From Ilex aquifolium (taxonomy: Eukaryota > Streptophyta > Magnoliopsida > Aquifoliales > Aquifoliaceae): DNA of 64,000 nt. Where the stretch lies: NCBI GenBank assembly GCA_951799425.1, contig OX637409.1, positions 15,975,460-16,039,459 of the forward strand, read 5' to 3'. Shown piece after piece: positions 32,480 to 45,145 of this stretch. The notes under the pieces were generated by a model that saw only the letters and a list, made by a program, of their open reading frames with translations, did not search any database and was not told the DNA's origin. The translations under genes and the position numbers were made by a program. Position 1 is the first letter of the stretch. Each line of letters opens with the position of its first letter.

Positions 32480-35400
32480 CATGCATAACATATTTAGTCT
32501 AGTCGACAAAGACAACAACCAGTGCCTTCACTTTTCCTCCATGCATATCCTAGATATTTCTCCCATTAGGACTTCCATGACAGTCATTTGCCATTTCAAG
32601 ATCTTTTGTAGTTCTCGTTGATAATCTTATGTGGACTCTCCATCTCCTGATTTGGCTTAAAGAAACCCAAATCTAGCCAAATCATGGCAAATTTGGTGTA
32701 AACTTTTCTCAAGACCCTTATCAGATTTGCTTATACCACTGATTTGCCCTACTGAAGTCAGATCCCTGTAATAAAAATGGGCTTCCACATTATGTGCATC
32801 TGTATAGAAAGGATTGGCATCTGTCCAATGCACCTCCATCCCTTTTGTCCCTTCATTATCATTTTTTGATAGGAATATCAGTGCTTGATGTAGGGATGAT
32901 GACACATAGCTATTAGAATGTATCTAATCTCTTCCTAGAAGAGCATTGAAATTAGACGAGAAATCTACCATGAAGAATATTGTCGTGGTATTCCTATTGC
33001 CTACTTGAAGTTATACATGCAAGATTCTTCTTGCAGAAGATGACCCTCCTACAAAATTACTAACTGTGATGTCAATGTAAAGCATGTCATTTTCCCCTTT
33101 ATTCAAGACCTTTAGCATCCTTGAAGGTAGGATGTTGACCACTGCTCCATTGTCAACTAGAACTTTTCTGATTGGTTGATCATCGATGTGGGCCTGTATG
33201 TACCGTGGCCTTAAATGCTTGGACAACTCTTTTATGGGGGAATATAATACCACTCTATCTGTCCCCAGTCTCCTTGCTCTATACTTATAGACCTTCCATC
33301 AGGTCTAAACTACTTCACAATTTTTGTGAACACTGCTACTGACTCAGTGTTGTCTTCCACATTTCCTACTAGTTGGTTTGGTTGTCCTAACTTAGCCTTG
33401 AATGCTTTAGGCAGAGCCAATATCATGTTGCATGTTGCATGTTGCATGTTGCATGTTGCATGTTGCATCATCTCTGAGTAGAGGTTCTCAATCCTCAAAG
33501 GTCATAAGCTCCTCATCTGAAAGCATGCCTTTATCTTCCTATATTTTTTCTTTTCCCTTTGCTAATGAATTTTTTGCTACCTTCTCTGTTTCTCCTTCAG
33601 ACAAATACAATATATCTGTTTGAACTCAGTAATCTTCTGATTAAGGATATCTTGTTTAGTCTAGACCTCTTTGATCTTCTTTTGTTGTTCTCTTGTCCAA
33701 GTGGAGTTTTTCTTTCCCATTGATGGATTTAGCCCTTAATAGGCTTCAAGAGCAGTAGGGTTTTGCTTGCTCATCCAGGCGACAAACTTCATTTGCTTTC
33801 TCCTTTTCTGTGTTTTGTTAAGTGTCTGGTATTGTGCCCTAGATGAAAACTTTGGGTGTTGAACATGGCACCATCTTTCATCATGAACTTCAGGGGGATT
33901 CACTGTTCTAGATCCAGCTTTGGTAATAATTTCAAATCTCTCTTTCCTCTTCTGGGTCTGCTGCTTCTGGCACTCTTTCCTTTTGATCTTCTGTCAAATA
34001 ATCTCTTTGATCATCGAAGATCCAACAACACCATCCATCCTTTGTACTTTTTCTCTCTTGGCTTGGCCTTAGTAGCTAGTGCCTCTTGCATCCCTCTTGA
34101 TGTCAAGAAAATAATGGGGATCATGCTTGTACCTTTCCTTAATCTGAAAAATGTATGGGTCTGCACCATCGAATATCTTTTCAAAACCATTATAGATTTG
34201 CACATCTCCTTCACCCCTAGTGTTGAACTAGAGTCCCTTATCAGTGAAATCCCTTACCACATCATCCAGTATTATTGCATCTGACTTGGCTATTTCTTTT
34301 ACACATTTAAAGCATATAACTAGTGGCTCCTCCTTTCTAGGACCAAACCTGTTGTGAACTGGCATTCTCATTTTCGGGACAATTATTTCTTTGTCGACCA
34401 ACAAACTGGCAACCTTCTTGTCATCTTACAAATTAGAAGAAACCATATTAGTATTCACTTATTGAGGGAAAGGATATTTATCTACCCCCATGGTTTCTTC
34501 TTCTTTTGTAGCATATTTAAACATCCCTTTTTGGATTAAATCATGCACACGATTTCTGAAAGTGATGCATTTTTTAGTTGAATGCCTAAATAAATTATTT
34601 CATTTGCAATATTCTTTTCCTTTCTTGTCCTTTTTCTAGTGGGACATTGTGTCTTTGAGACAGAACAATGAATTTTTGGTTGATCAACTCATCAAAAGAA
34701 ATATCAGTCATCGATAAATCAAATGAATACTGCCTAGAGGTTGAGAGTGCATCCTTTATGAAAGGATTACTGGATGACATGTCCACAAGGTCTTCAATCT
34801 TTTTTAAAGCATCGTACATGATTGGTGTTTTTCCTATAATTTGTGCCACTTTTATCTCAACTTCTCCATCGAAGTCTTGGAAATAAGTCCCCATTGAACT
34901 ATTTTTCCTTTGTTGTTCTTCCCTAAGCAACATTTCATAGCTAGTAGCCCTAACTGAGAGTTTAAAGAGATCTTTGAACTCCATTCTTTCGAATTTCTTC
35001 CTTAATTCAAAGTCTAAGCCATTTTGGGCCAACTTCACTAATTCTATTTTGGGCAAATAAACATGGCATTTGTTCTTGGCTTTCTTGAATCTATCGATGT
35101 ATTGCTCTGCAGATTAATTCGACCTCTGTCTCAATCTGCCATTGAAACCTTTGGTTCATTAGGAATGAACTGAACATGAATTTGTTCTTCCATTTCTTGC
35201 CATATTTGAACTAAATTGGCAGGCAAATTTATGAACCAAGTAAAGGTTGTTCTTTTTAGTGATTGTGAGAAAAATTTCATTTTTAGATTCTCGTTATTTT
35301 TGACTTACCCACTTTAGAAAGTGAACCTGCCTATGTATTCTATTGTAGATTGATTCTATTCGCCAAAGAAAAAAAATGGAATTCTAGGATCTTATATCCC

Positions 35401-36080
35401 CTGTATGGTTTTCTAAACACAGGCCTTTTAGTCTTCCTAAGGCCAGGACCATAAAGGTCTTGAATCATTTCCACCAATTGATTTATGTTAAAAGTCATGT
35501 TTTGGTGGCCTTCAAGGTGTTCAACTTTGTCAAAGGGTTTCTCTCCTTGCCCTTGGGTTAAATTCATCTATAGGTTCCATTAGAGGCATGTCATGTCTCT
35601 CAAAACCCCTTCTAGGAAACTTAGTGGCCATCCTTGGCCCATTTCTTCCGCTAGGATTTCTTCTTGGGAATAAATTGGAGGACACTTCAACAGGCTCCCC
35701 ATCGAACACCAAGTTAAAGGGATTTGGTGTGATAGGCCTGGTCTTTCATTGGTAACTACTGGTGGGGGTCTTTGGTTTTCTATAGGAAGTACCACAGGAC
35801 CGGTATTTCCTTCCTCCACCACTTGATTTCTAACCATGGTGGTGGATTTTTGATTAATGGGTCCTAACATTGGTTTCTGACCATTCATTAATTCATGCAT
35901 GGCATTAATTAATGTTTGTCTAATGCAAAAATTGGGATTGTGTAATACTTGTTTCAAGTTCTACACAAACTTCTGCATCTGCATACTGTCTTGGCCAACA
36001 GATTTGTCATTCCCTAGGTTTGCAGATTCCAACGGATTGGGTACTTGAACACGTTTCATGATTGCCATTATTTGGCATCA
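32480..36080 (-). pseudogene. Old Tat/Ogre-like gag-protease remnant
   Basis: Fragments on the - strand follow the order of a Tat gag-protease. They are a gag N-terminal part (about 35957-35340), a gag segment with ELVKLAQNGLDFELRKKFE (35056-34595) and a retropepsin with VLVDNGAVVNILPSRML near 33150. A linker region follows (32905-32657). Stops and frameshifts are frequent. Beyond 32480 the young Tat element interrupts it. Across the insertion (below 21245) only a short coding tail remains, with no reverse transcriptase or integrase, so this copy lacks pol. Its leader near 36150-36176 is cut by the second Athila element. Confidence 0.75.
33422..33471. repeat. Heptamer tandem repeat (CATGTTG)n
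   Basis: About 6.5 copies of CATGTTG lie inside the decayed gag-protease. Because 7 is not a multiple of 3, each 21 bases would encode one heptapeptide cycle (MQHATCN) on the - strand. Confidence 0.9.
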
Positions 36081-36178
36081 TTTTTCACAGTTTTGTTAGT
36101 GTCAAACACGATCTCATCTTTTTTTCTTGTTCTCACAATTTACTTTGATCCAACTTAAGAATGATGTCTGACCGGGTG

Positions 36179-37416
36179 TGTGATTAACCCTAAATATTGC
36201 ATATATTATCCTATCATTTGTGGGCTAATTATGATGAATTTGGACTTATTTGCATGAGATTAATGTTATATTTGATTTTATCATGATTTAATTGGTGTTT
36301 GTCTATTTTGCAGGTGAAATGAAAAGATTAGGAGGCAAATAGGCAAACAGGCAAACACGAGAGTGGATTGCACATAGGAAAAGAGAAAATTTGAGGATTA
36401 AAGTTCAGAAGTCCAATGTTCAGACGAAATTTATCCATGTACAGACATGAGGTGCTGCATCAGAGGCAGAAACATACTAAGCTCCTAGAAGGCCACGTCC
36501 AGATGTCATTGATCCACGTCCGGACGTGTGTCTTTGCTCCCAACCAATCTGGAAAACCCGATGACGCGAGAAGAGATCATCTTCCTCCTTGGAGAAAAGG
36601 TACAGAGTACTTTTTGGAGAGGTTAGAGAGCTTTACTAGATCTGGAAATTTTCTATTTACTTTTCTTCCTTAATTTTGTGATTAGCACATTTCCTATGGC
36701 TGGCTAATCATTTATACTAAGGCTAGGGGAGATTTCATTTCAATTGGGTATGTAAATTAGTCGTATGTTCTTCATTTGACGATTACTTTATTAATTCAAT
36801 CCATCCTATTTTAGCAAAGTTTTCTCTCTATATAATCTCTTGAATTATTATTCTAATTGTGATGAATGCTTGAGACTCCCTATGAGTCGAATAGCTAGAT
36901 GTACATGCTTGGTTGAATTATTTAGAGTATTCATTTAATTAATTGATTTGTTGGTATGATTTTGGATGTTTGATTGGTTAATTGGTTGATTTATCATTGA
37001 CTCCAAGCATATTAAATGTTTGTAATTAACAATTGAATGTTTGGATTCATTTAGATTAACTCATTGATTATACTCAGAGAATTTCCTAATTAATTATTGT
37101 CAAATCCTCTAATTGGGTTCACTCCCTATTTGATTCTTAATTAAGATTGGAAATTAGGATTAATTTGTTACCCAAGTGTTATTGAAATAGTACCCAATGC
37201 CTTAGTATTTTCAACATTACTTTTCTTAAATAATTTAGTTTATTTGTTTTGATTCCAATTACCAAATCATTCTCTCAAACACACAATATATCTTCTTTTA
37301 TTAATATTTTTTCACTCCAAAATACCTAACTCCTTGTGGATCAACCTTAGACTCTACCAAGAATTACTATTTTCTTGACAAACTATACTTTGGTTTACAA
37401 CTTCCAAAACGAAATA
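36179..37416 (+). repeat. 5' LTR of second Athila-type element
   Basis: It begins TGTGATTAAC and is followed by the primer site. It shares its first part with 60300-60932. A block with GATGTCATTGATCCACGTC and CGGACG near 36502-36526 recurs before the env-position ORF of the same element. The right end is approximate because the 3' LTR copy is truncated. Confidence 0.7.
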
Positions 37417-37422
37417 AGTTTT

Positions 37423-37440
37423 TGGCGTCGTTGCCGGGGA
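37423..37440 (+). other. Athila primer-binding site
   Basis: TGGCGTCGTTGCCGGGGA, one base off the usual Athila site complementary to Asp-tRNA. Confidence 0.85.
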
Positions 37441-37589
37441 GGAGGCACGATTGAAGAGTGTTTCATCATCATTTGAGGTTTGCTCAATTTTTGCATAAGC
37501 GGAGATTGGATAAATTCTTTCCACTTTTACATACTTTTCATTTAATTTTTTTGTATTTTATTTTATTTTGCTACTTGTGTTGGTCATTG

Positions 37590-37849
37590 TTACATGAGCT
37601 CTTGGCATAGAGAGATTGGTGGAAGGTTGATTAGGGAGGATGTTGCTAACATTGAGAGAATACTTACATCCCGTTCCATCACATTACACATTCATGCATT
37701 ATTTTTTCCATGCAAACTCATCATTTTATCTTTAAACCGAGCAGGATGGCATTGTTGAATAAATTTTATGGTTTAGATTCCGAAATCCATATCTTCATAT
37801 CCATGATTTTGTGGAGGTTTGTGTCACATTCCAAGAATTGACAACTACG
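37590..37849 (+). pseudogene. Athila gag, 5' fragment
   Basis: Weak coding traces of an Athila gag (RLIREDVANIERI) with stops. The frame is cut at 37850 by the insertion of a Tat element and resumes at 49127. Confidence 0.55.
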
Positions 37850-37854
37850 GAGAG

Positions 37855-38455
37855 TGATGATACACAAAATTTGGCCAAGGTTGAGCTCGGTATCCCAGCT
37901 CGGTCATCTGAGTTTAAGCCATACAGCTCATTATAAACAACCAGAAGAACTCATGTCAGCCTCCCTCCAGCAACAATACCATTGTGGGAGCAGCAAGGAC
38001 GACAACTGGTACCCACCAAAATGCTAAGCATAAATCACAATGGTCCTGTATTCAAGCAAGAGAGCTGCAACAGCCTCAGCGTGATCTGCGGTAACTGCAT
38101 AATAGACACATCTGTTACAAGGAAGAGTCAAGGATCATGCCAGGGAATCAAGCAAGGCCCTAAAAGACTATAAATAAGAAGCATATCCATCATAGTGTAA
38201 CACAAGCAACTAGCCTAAGAAAATATTCTATGTAATCTTTGCCCCTTATTAATAAATTCTTCCCCAGGAGCAAGAGACTCCTTTAAGAGTGGATTAGCTG
38301 AGCTCTCAAACTGGTGAACCACTATAAACCATTTATCCATAACCCCTTGCCATTTTTACAATCCTTAAGAGCCTAGCAGCTGTGACTGGATCCTCCAGTG
38401 AATCCCTGACCCCCAGAAGTCATCACTCTGCTCAATTGTGCTACTCACACCATTA
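37855..38455 (+). repeat. 5' LTR of decayed Tat element
   Basis: It runs TGATGATACAC to CACACCATTA. The last two bases are TA rather than CA in both LTRs. The primer site TGGTGCCGTTTGTGGGAA follows at 38458-38475. Confidence 0.85.
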
Positions 38456-38830
38456 GTTGGTGCCGTTTGTGGGAATCGTCTAGTTCCTGTTAAAAACTAT
38501 ACTGATTACTTTAGTAATTGATGGTTTCTATGCATAACATGAGCAGAAATCATATGAACCCTTTACGTTTACAAAACCAAAAAGAAATTGCCATTTTTAC
38601 AATCTTTAAGAGCCTAGCAGCTCTGACTGGATCCTCCAGTGAATCCCTGACCCCCAAAAGTCATCACTCTGCTCAATTGTGCTACTCACACCATTAGTTG
38701 GTGCCGTTTGTAGGAATCGTCTAGTTCCTGTTAAAAACTATACTGATTACTTTAGTAATTGATGGTTTCTATGCATAACATGAGCAGAAATCAAATGAAC
38801 CCTTTACGTTTACAAAACCAAAAAGAAATT
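38349..38830 (+). repeat. 241-bp tandem duplication of LTR end plus primer site
   Basis: Two near-identical units (38349-38589 and 38590-38830) each hold the last 107 bases of the LTR, the primer site and 116 bases of leader. TTGCCA or its last bases lies at all three junctions. The second primer site is at 38699-38716 with one G-to-A change. Confidence 0.9.
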
Positions 38831-38949
38831 GCCACTGGGAGGCAATAGGAAAACCCTCTAAATCCCTTGCCTAATCCAGAAGCTAATCCACCAATAGCGG
38901 ACCCCCTCCAAACAACAAACTCGAAACCTTTCGTCAAGCCAACAATCGC

Positions 38950-40700
38950 CTCCTCCAACAAAATAAGGAGTTACTAAACCTCATACGTGCCTAGCATCCC
39001 CAGATGGCACAACCAGCCTAGGATGATCCCCAACGAGGAGAACATCAACACCTTAATCCCTTAAGGGAAATTACGGAGGAGAATGAGCATAGCCAATTAA
39101 TTGGCAACATCCGTCGTCGAGCTCAAAGGAATAAGGAGGATGAAGAGATTCAAAGTCAGAATAGGGGAATTCTCATAAACGAGCTCCCCCCATTCCTTCA
39201 AGAAAGAAATGAGCAATTTTGGGAGTAACGCTTCAAAGAAATCCAGCAGGAGCTCAGCCACATGAAGGAGGCTATAAAAGGCAAAACATCGATGACGATG
39301 GACGCCTTGGTCTAACAAACGGAGTCCCCATTACTCCCGAAGTGCTACATTATCATCTTCCCCAAAAATTTAAAATGCCACAGATGGAAACCTTCGACGG
39401 AATAAAGGATCCCATGGACCACCTCAATACCTACAAGAACTATAAGGAATTGCATGGATACCAAGATCTAGTGCGATGTCAAGCTTTCGCTATCACCCTG
39501 AAGGGTTCAACCTTAGCCTGGTTCAATAGGCTAACTCCATCGTCAATTTCCTCATTCATAGAACTCTCCATTTCATTCGTGTCCCATTTCATTGGAGCTC
39601 GGACCTATCGAAATTCGAGCTACCATTCACTGAATGTGAAACAAGGATTGAATGAGTCGCTATGGAGCTACGTCCAAAGGTTTAACTCAGAATCCTTAAA
39701 AGTGGACATCCTAGATGAAAAGTTTGCCCTCACCGCCTTCATCGTCGGGCTAGGAATACAGTCGAAAGATCTGATGTTCTCTATCTCCAAAAACCCACAA
39801 GCCAATATCGCTGAGGTCCTGGCCAAGGCAGAGAAATACATCAATGGCGAGGAGGCCCTCCTCTCAAAAGTTGGGACCTCTATAGCTCAAAAAGAAAAGG
39901 AGAAGAAAAAGTACCGAAGTCCAAGAAAGGACAAGGCCAAGAATGATCTCTACAGAGGGACAGAAATCATTCCCCAAAGAGGAGGGGTGACATTAGAGAT
40001 CGTCTAGGTCCACCACCTCAGGAGCTGTAGCCGAGGTACGCCCTACGGCAGTTCACTCCCCTCAATGATGTGATGTCACAAGTGCTCTACAAGGTACAGA
40101 ATGAGAATTTCTTAAGCTAACCACCTCAGATGAAGGTTAACCCTATGAAACGGGATATAACAAAATACTGTGAATATCACCAAGGCCACGACCACCTCAC
40201 CAATGACTGCATCTAGCTGAAGAAATAAATTGAGCTTTTGATCCAAAGAGGGCAGCTGCGCCGCTTCGTGGCACAAGACAACCAGAACTGAGCTCACCCT
40301 TTCCTGAACCTTAGCAGCAAGTTCCTCTACAACACCAACAACCCATGGGAGCGATCAGGGTTATCTCAAGAGGATTCATCGGAGGGGTAGAAACTAGCTC
40401 AACTAAGAAAGCCTACATGCGAAGGGTCGGAGCTGAAGACATTTTGGAAATACAGTCTGTATCCAAAACTCCTCGGTTGAGCATGAACATCATATTTTCA
40501 GACTCAAATTTGGAAGGCTGCCAACACCCTCATGACGATCCCTTAGTGGTAAAGGTCATCATTGCCAATAGAACCATCCACCGAGTTCTTATTGACAATG
40601 GGAGTTCTGTCAACATCATATTCACCTCGGCCTTCGACAAAATAGGTATCAGCAGAGACATGCTCGAACCAGTGAGAACTCACGTGCTCAGATTCTAAAG
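38950..40700 (+). pseudogene. Tat gag-protease, decayed
   Basis: A gag core is readable in 39219-40007 (MPQMETFDGIKDPMDHLNTY, FNRLTPSSISSF). A zinc-type motif with a broken frame follows (YCEYHQGHDHLTNDC near 40168-40215), then a retropepsin (VLIDNGSSVNIIF near 40590). Several TAG stops replace Gln or Trp codons. Confidence 0.85.
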
Positions 40701-41044
40701 GGAAAAGGTACTCCCCCTAGGCTCAATCCATCTCGCTCTCACGATGGGAGATCTTCCTTACCAGTAGACGACAACCACACGATTTCTGATCGTAGATGCT
40801 CCTTTAGCATACAACGTCCTCTTAGAGAGACCTTTCCTCAATTCCATGAGAGCTATCCCCTCTGTCTACCACCTGGTAATGAAATTTTCTACTGAGAACG
40901 GCATTGGGATGGTCCGAGGATACCAGCGCGTAGCAAGGGAATGCTACGTAGCATCCATGAAGAGAAAAGAGGTCGAGACCGTACAATTGGATAAGCTCGA
41001 TACGGCCCACGCCTTCGGAAGAGCTGGAACCTATCCAACTAGAT

Positions 41045-42910
41045 GAGGACATGGGACACCTAGTGTATGTCGGGTCAAGACTGCTTAACGAGATCAAACA
41101 CCTCCTCATTCAATTTTTAAAGGAAAATATCGAGGTTTTCACTTGGAAGCAAGAAGACATGCAAGGGATCGACCCATCGACCATCTAGCATAGACTTAGT
41201 GTAAACCGGACCTTCAAACCCATAAAGAAGAAAGGAAGAAGCTTTTCCCCAAAGTGCTAGAAAGCCATAAAAGAAGAAGTCTCCAAACTCCTCCAGGTCA
41301 AGGCCATCAGGGAGGTAGATTACTCGACATGAATGGCCAATGTGGTCCTTATGAAGAAAACCAACGGCAGACATCTTTGCATTGATTTTACCGACCTAAA
41401 CCGTGTCTACCACAAAGATAGTTTTCTGCTTCATCGAATCGACTTGATCGTGGATGCCACAATGGGGCATAAACTGCTCAACATCATGGATGCCTTCTCA
41501 GGGTACAATCAGATCATAATGGATCCCAACGACCAAGAGAAGACATCTTTTGAGACCAAGCAGGGAACATATTACTATCAGGTCATTCAGGCTAAAGAAC
41601 ACATGAGCCACTTACCAGCGCTTGGTGAATCGCATGTTCCAGAAGCAGATTGAGATGTCCATGGAAGTTTACATTGATGGCATGCTAGTGAAGTCATTGA
41701 AGGCTAAGCTCCATATCCGGTACCTCGAAGAATCCTTCTAGATTCTCAAGAAATACCAAATGAAGTTAACCCAGCTAAATGTGCATTCGGGGTTTCCGCA
41801 AGGAAATTCCTGGGCTTTATAGTCAACAATCGAGGCATTGAGGCTAATCGAGAGAAAATTCAGGTTTTAATTGACATGCAACCACCCTCAAACACAAGGG
41901 AAGTCCAACATTTGACCGGAGAATAGCAGCGTTAAGTCGGCTTGTCTCCAAGTCAAGCGATAAATGCTAGCCATTCTTCAAAACTCTGAAAAAGGTTTTC
42001 CAAGGGATGAAAAGTGTGGGGAGGCGTTCAAAGCCCTCAAGGATTATTCAGCTTGCCCCCTGTCCTTGTTAGCCCTTGAGAAGGGGAAGTACTCACTCTA
42101 TACCTTGTTGTCTCAAATTTCTCCAAAAGCACAACGCTAGTAAAGGAACTAGACAGAGCTTAGTAGCCAATTTATTACTACAGTAGAGCTCTATGGGGCC
42201 AAAAGAGAGATACCCAAAGATGGAGAAATTAGTTTTGGCCTTAGTAACATTAGCAAGGAGACTTAGGCCTTATTTCCAGGCCCACAAGATATAAGTCTCC
42301 ACAGATCAGCCAATGAAGCAAGTCTTGTATAAACCTGAGTCATCGGGAAGATTGGTCAAGTGGGCAATAAATCTCAGTGAATTTGACATCAGGTATAAGC
42401 CCAAAACTACTATTAAAGGACATGTATTGGCAGACTTTATAGCAGAATTCACCACAGGCCAAGAGGCATCCCTGGATACAACCTAACTGGTTCCCGACCT
42501 ACCGACATGGAAACTTTTCGTCGATGGAACTGCCAACACCGAAGGTAGTGGTGCTGGGCTAATCTTGACCTCCCCAGATGGGGTAGACATAGAGTATGTC
42601 CCTAGGTTCAATTTTAAAGCTTCAAACAATAAGGCAGAATACGAGGCTGTAATTGTTGGGTTCAAATTGGCCCACTCCATGAAGGCAGAGTAGCTCGTAA
42701 TACACAACGACTCTTAGCTAGTAGTAAAGCAGATCGAAGAGGCATACAAAGTTAAGGAAGAAAGAATGGTTTTATACCTGAAGAATGTACAAGAACAGAT
42801 GAAAAAAATTGTGTAGTTTAAGATCATGCATATTCCCTGAGCAGAGAATTCTAGAGCCGACTCCCTAGCTAGGTTAGCCACCATTTCCCAAGAGAATCTA
42901 GACAGACTCA
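41045..42910 (+). pseudogene. Tat reverse transcriptase and two RNase H domains, decayed
   Basis: Reverse transcriptase is seen in pieces (CIDFTDLNRVYHKDSF, MDAFSGYNQIIM; the YIDGM site near 41675 has Gly for the second Asp). The first RNase H follows to about 42480. The second, archaeal-type RNase H begins LFVDGTANTEGSGAG near 42515, placing the element in the Tat lineage. Stops and frameshifts occur throughout. Confidence 0.85.
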
Positions 42911-42999
42911 TACCAGTCGAACACCTAGCCGAACCTTCCGTGAGCTCCGAATCTGAGGAGGTATTTCCTATGGCAACACAGTCGTCCTGAATGGACCCA

Positions 43000-44222
43000 A
43001 TCCGAGATTATCTAGAGAGTGAAACTCTTTCAACAGATTCCAAAGAAGCAGCAAAGCTAAGAGGCAGGTCATCTAGGTTCACCATCCTTTAGGATAACCT
43101 ATACAAGTGAAGCTTCTCCTCACTGCTCTTAAGGTGTGTTGGGGATGAGGAAACAAATTACATCTTAAGGGAAATCCATGAAGGCATCTGTGTAATCACA
43201 TCGAAGCTTGAACACTGGCTCACAAAAGCTCTAAGCCTAGGATACTTTTAGCCCACGATGCTCCGGGATGCAAAAGAGCTGGTCAGGAAGTGCAAGGTCT
43301 GCCAGCTACATGCAAATATCCCATACTACCCACCAGAGTTCCTCACCTCGATGATCAGCCCATGACCATTTCAACAGTAAGGGTTGGACATACTCGACCC
43401 CTCCTAGTAAGCATGGGACAGTGTAAGTTCGCGATAATTATGGTAGACTACTTCACTAAATGGGCCGAGGTGGAACTTCTTGCAAAGATCACAGAACAAA
43501 AGATCCAGAACTTCACTTAGAAATTGATAATCTGAAGATTTGGGATCCCAATGGCACTCATCTCAAATAATATGAGGTAGTTCGATAATTCAAGATTCAA
43601 AGAATTCTATGGCGAGTTGGGTATAAATAATTACTTCTCGGCACCAGCTCATCCCTAGTCAAATGGACAAGCGAAGGTGATCATCCGAAACATCAAGGCA
43701 ACCCTGAAAACCAAGCTCGAAGCCTTAAAGAGCCAATGGGTAGAACATCTACCAGGAGTACTATAGGCCTACATAACAACTACCAGAACAGCCACAAACA
43801 AAATGCCCTTTGCCTTGGCTTATGGCACCGAGGCGGTGGCCCCTGTTGAAATAGGCAACTCATCCCTAAGAGCAGAGCTCGTAAATCCCGAGCAGAACGA
43901 CGAGTCATTTCTCATCAATCTCGACCTCTTGGATGAGAAATGGAATAATGCCCTGCAGCGCATCATTAACTATCAGAGAAAAATAGCACGATACTACAAT
44001 CGGAGGGTCAAACATAGGAGTTTTAAAGTGGGAGACATGGTTCTCAAAAAGCTCCTCCCTGCCGGGAAGGACCCCACACATGGAAAGCTTGGGCCCAACT
44101 GGGAAGGCCCATACATCGTGACCAGGATAGTAAGACCAAGAAATTACGAGCTACAGTCCGAGAAAGGAAGAGGTCTGCCTCACTCATGGAACGCTGATCA
44201 TCTGAGGAAATTCTATCAATAG
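43000..44222 (+). pseudogene. Tat integrase, decayed
   Basis: The zinc region ends CKVCQL near 43300. The core has VDYFTKWAEVE near 43445 and a damaged DDE region at 43540-43700. The C-terminal domain 43803-44222 is still open (FKVGDMVLKKLLPAGKDP ... GLPHSWNADHLRKFYQ). No chromodomain. Confidence 0.85.
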
Positions 44223-44321
44223 TTGAGAAAATTCTATCAATAGCTGAGAAAAACCAATCCTATTTTCACAAAAATTGCTGCAATAAATGAGAAATTCTAG
44301 GTCAATTTTCGTTCTTCAGCT

Positions 44322-44780
44322 CATAAATGTAGATAAGCTCTTTAGTTCATAAATAAAGATGAGCTCTTTAGCTCATAAAAAAAAAAAAAAAAGATGAGCT
44401 CTTGAGCTCATGAATAAAGATGAGCCCTTTAGTTCATAAATGAAGATGAGCTTTTAAGCTCATAAAACAAAGATGAGCTCTTCAGCTCATGAATAAAGAT
44501 GAGCTTTTTAGCTCATAAAACAAATATGAGCTTTTTAGCTCATAAAATAAAGATGAGTTTCTCAACTCATAACAAAAGATGAGCTTCTCAGCTCATAGAT
44601 TAAAAAGAGTTCCTAAGCTCGAAAATGAGCTTCTTAGCTCATAAACAAAGATAAACTCCGAAGCAAGAAGAGCTCTTAAGCTCGGAAATGAACCCGTCAG
44701 GTTAAATAAAGAGCTAAAAATTTTAACTCATAAAAAGCGAGCTCCTCAGCCCATGAAGATGAGCTCCCAAGCTCAGGGTA
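44322..44780 (+). repeat. Palindromic tandem repeat, GATGAGCTCTTTAGCTCATAAA units
   Basis: Around 15 to 18 degenerate units of 22 to 30 bases lie right after the integrase stop. Each unit holds a self-complementary GAGCT...AGCTC pair, so the transcript could form a row of small hairpins. A-runs of changing length separate the units. Confidence 0.8.
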
Positions 44781-45145
44781 GCATCATAGTTCATAATTTG
44801 CAAGAATAGAAGGGAAGTAAGACAAAGTATTCCCTGCGCACTGATCGGGCGGAAAGGACATACCTCACACTTGAGTATTTTTAGCAAGTAAAGTTGCCTC
44901 TAGAAGACCAAAACTCTCCTCGAAGCAAGGGGCAAAATAGGAAAGGAAGAAAAATTAATTAAGAAAAAGACATGCAAAAGTTCTTTTCTCATTCAAACTT
45001 CCTTTTTCAAAAATTACATAGCAAACAGATAGAAGGATCTAAGCATCTACAACAAGGCCCATAGTCTCTTCAGCAACCTGGGGTAGCTCAGGAACAACCA
45101 TGTTTTCCTCACCCTCCGGCAAAACAAGAGCAAGTAGAAAGTCGA

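Noticed and set aside
33422-33471. CRISPR-like direct repeat
   Set aside because: The 7-bp unit repeats without spacers, so it is an ordinary microsatellite; the genome is a plant nuclear one.
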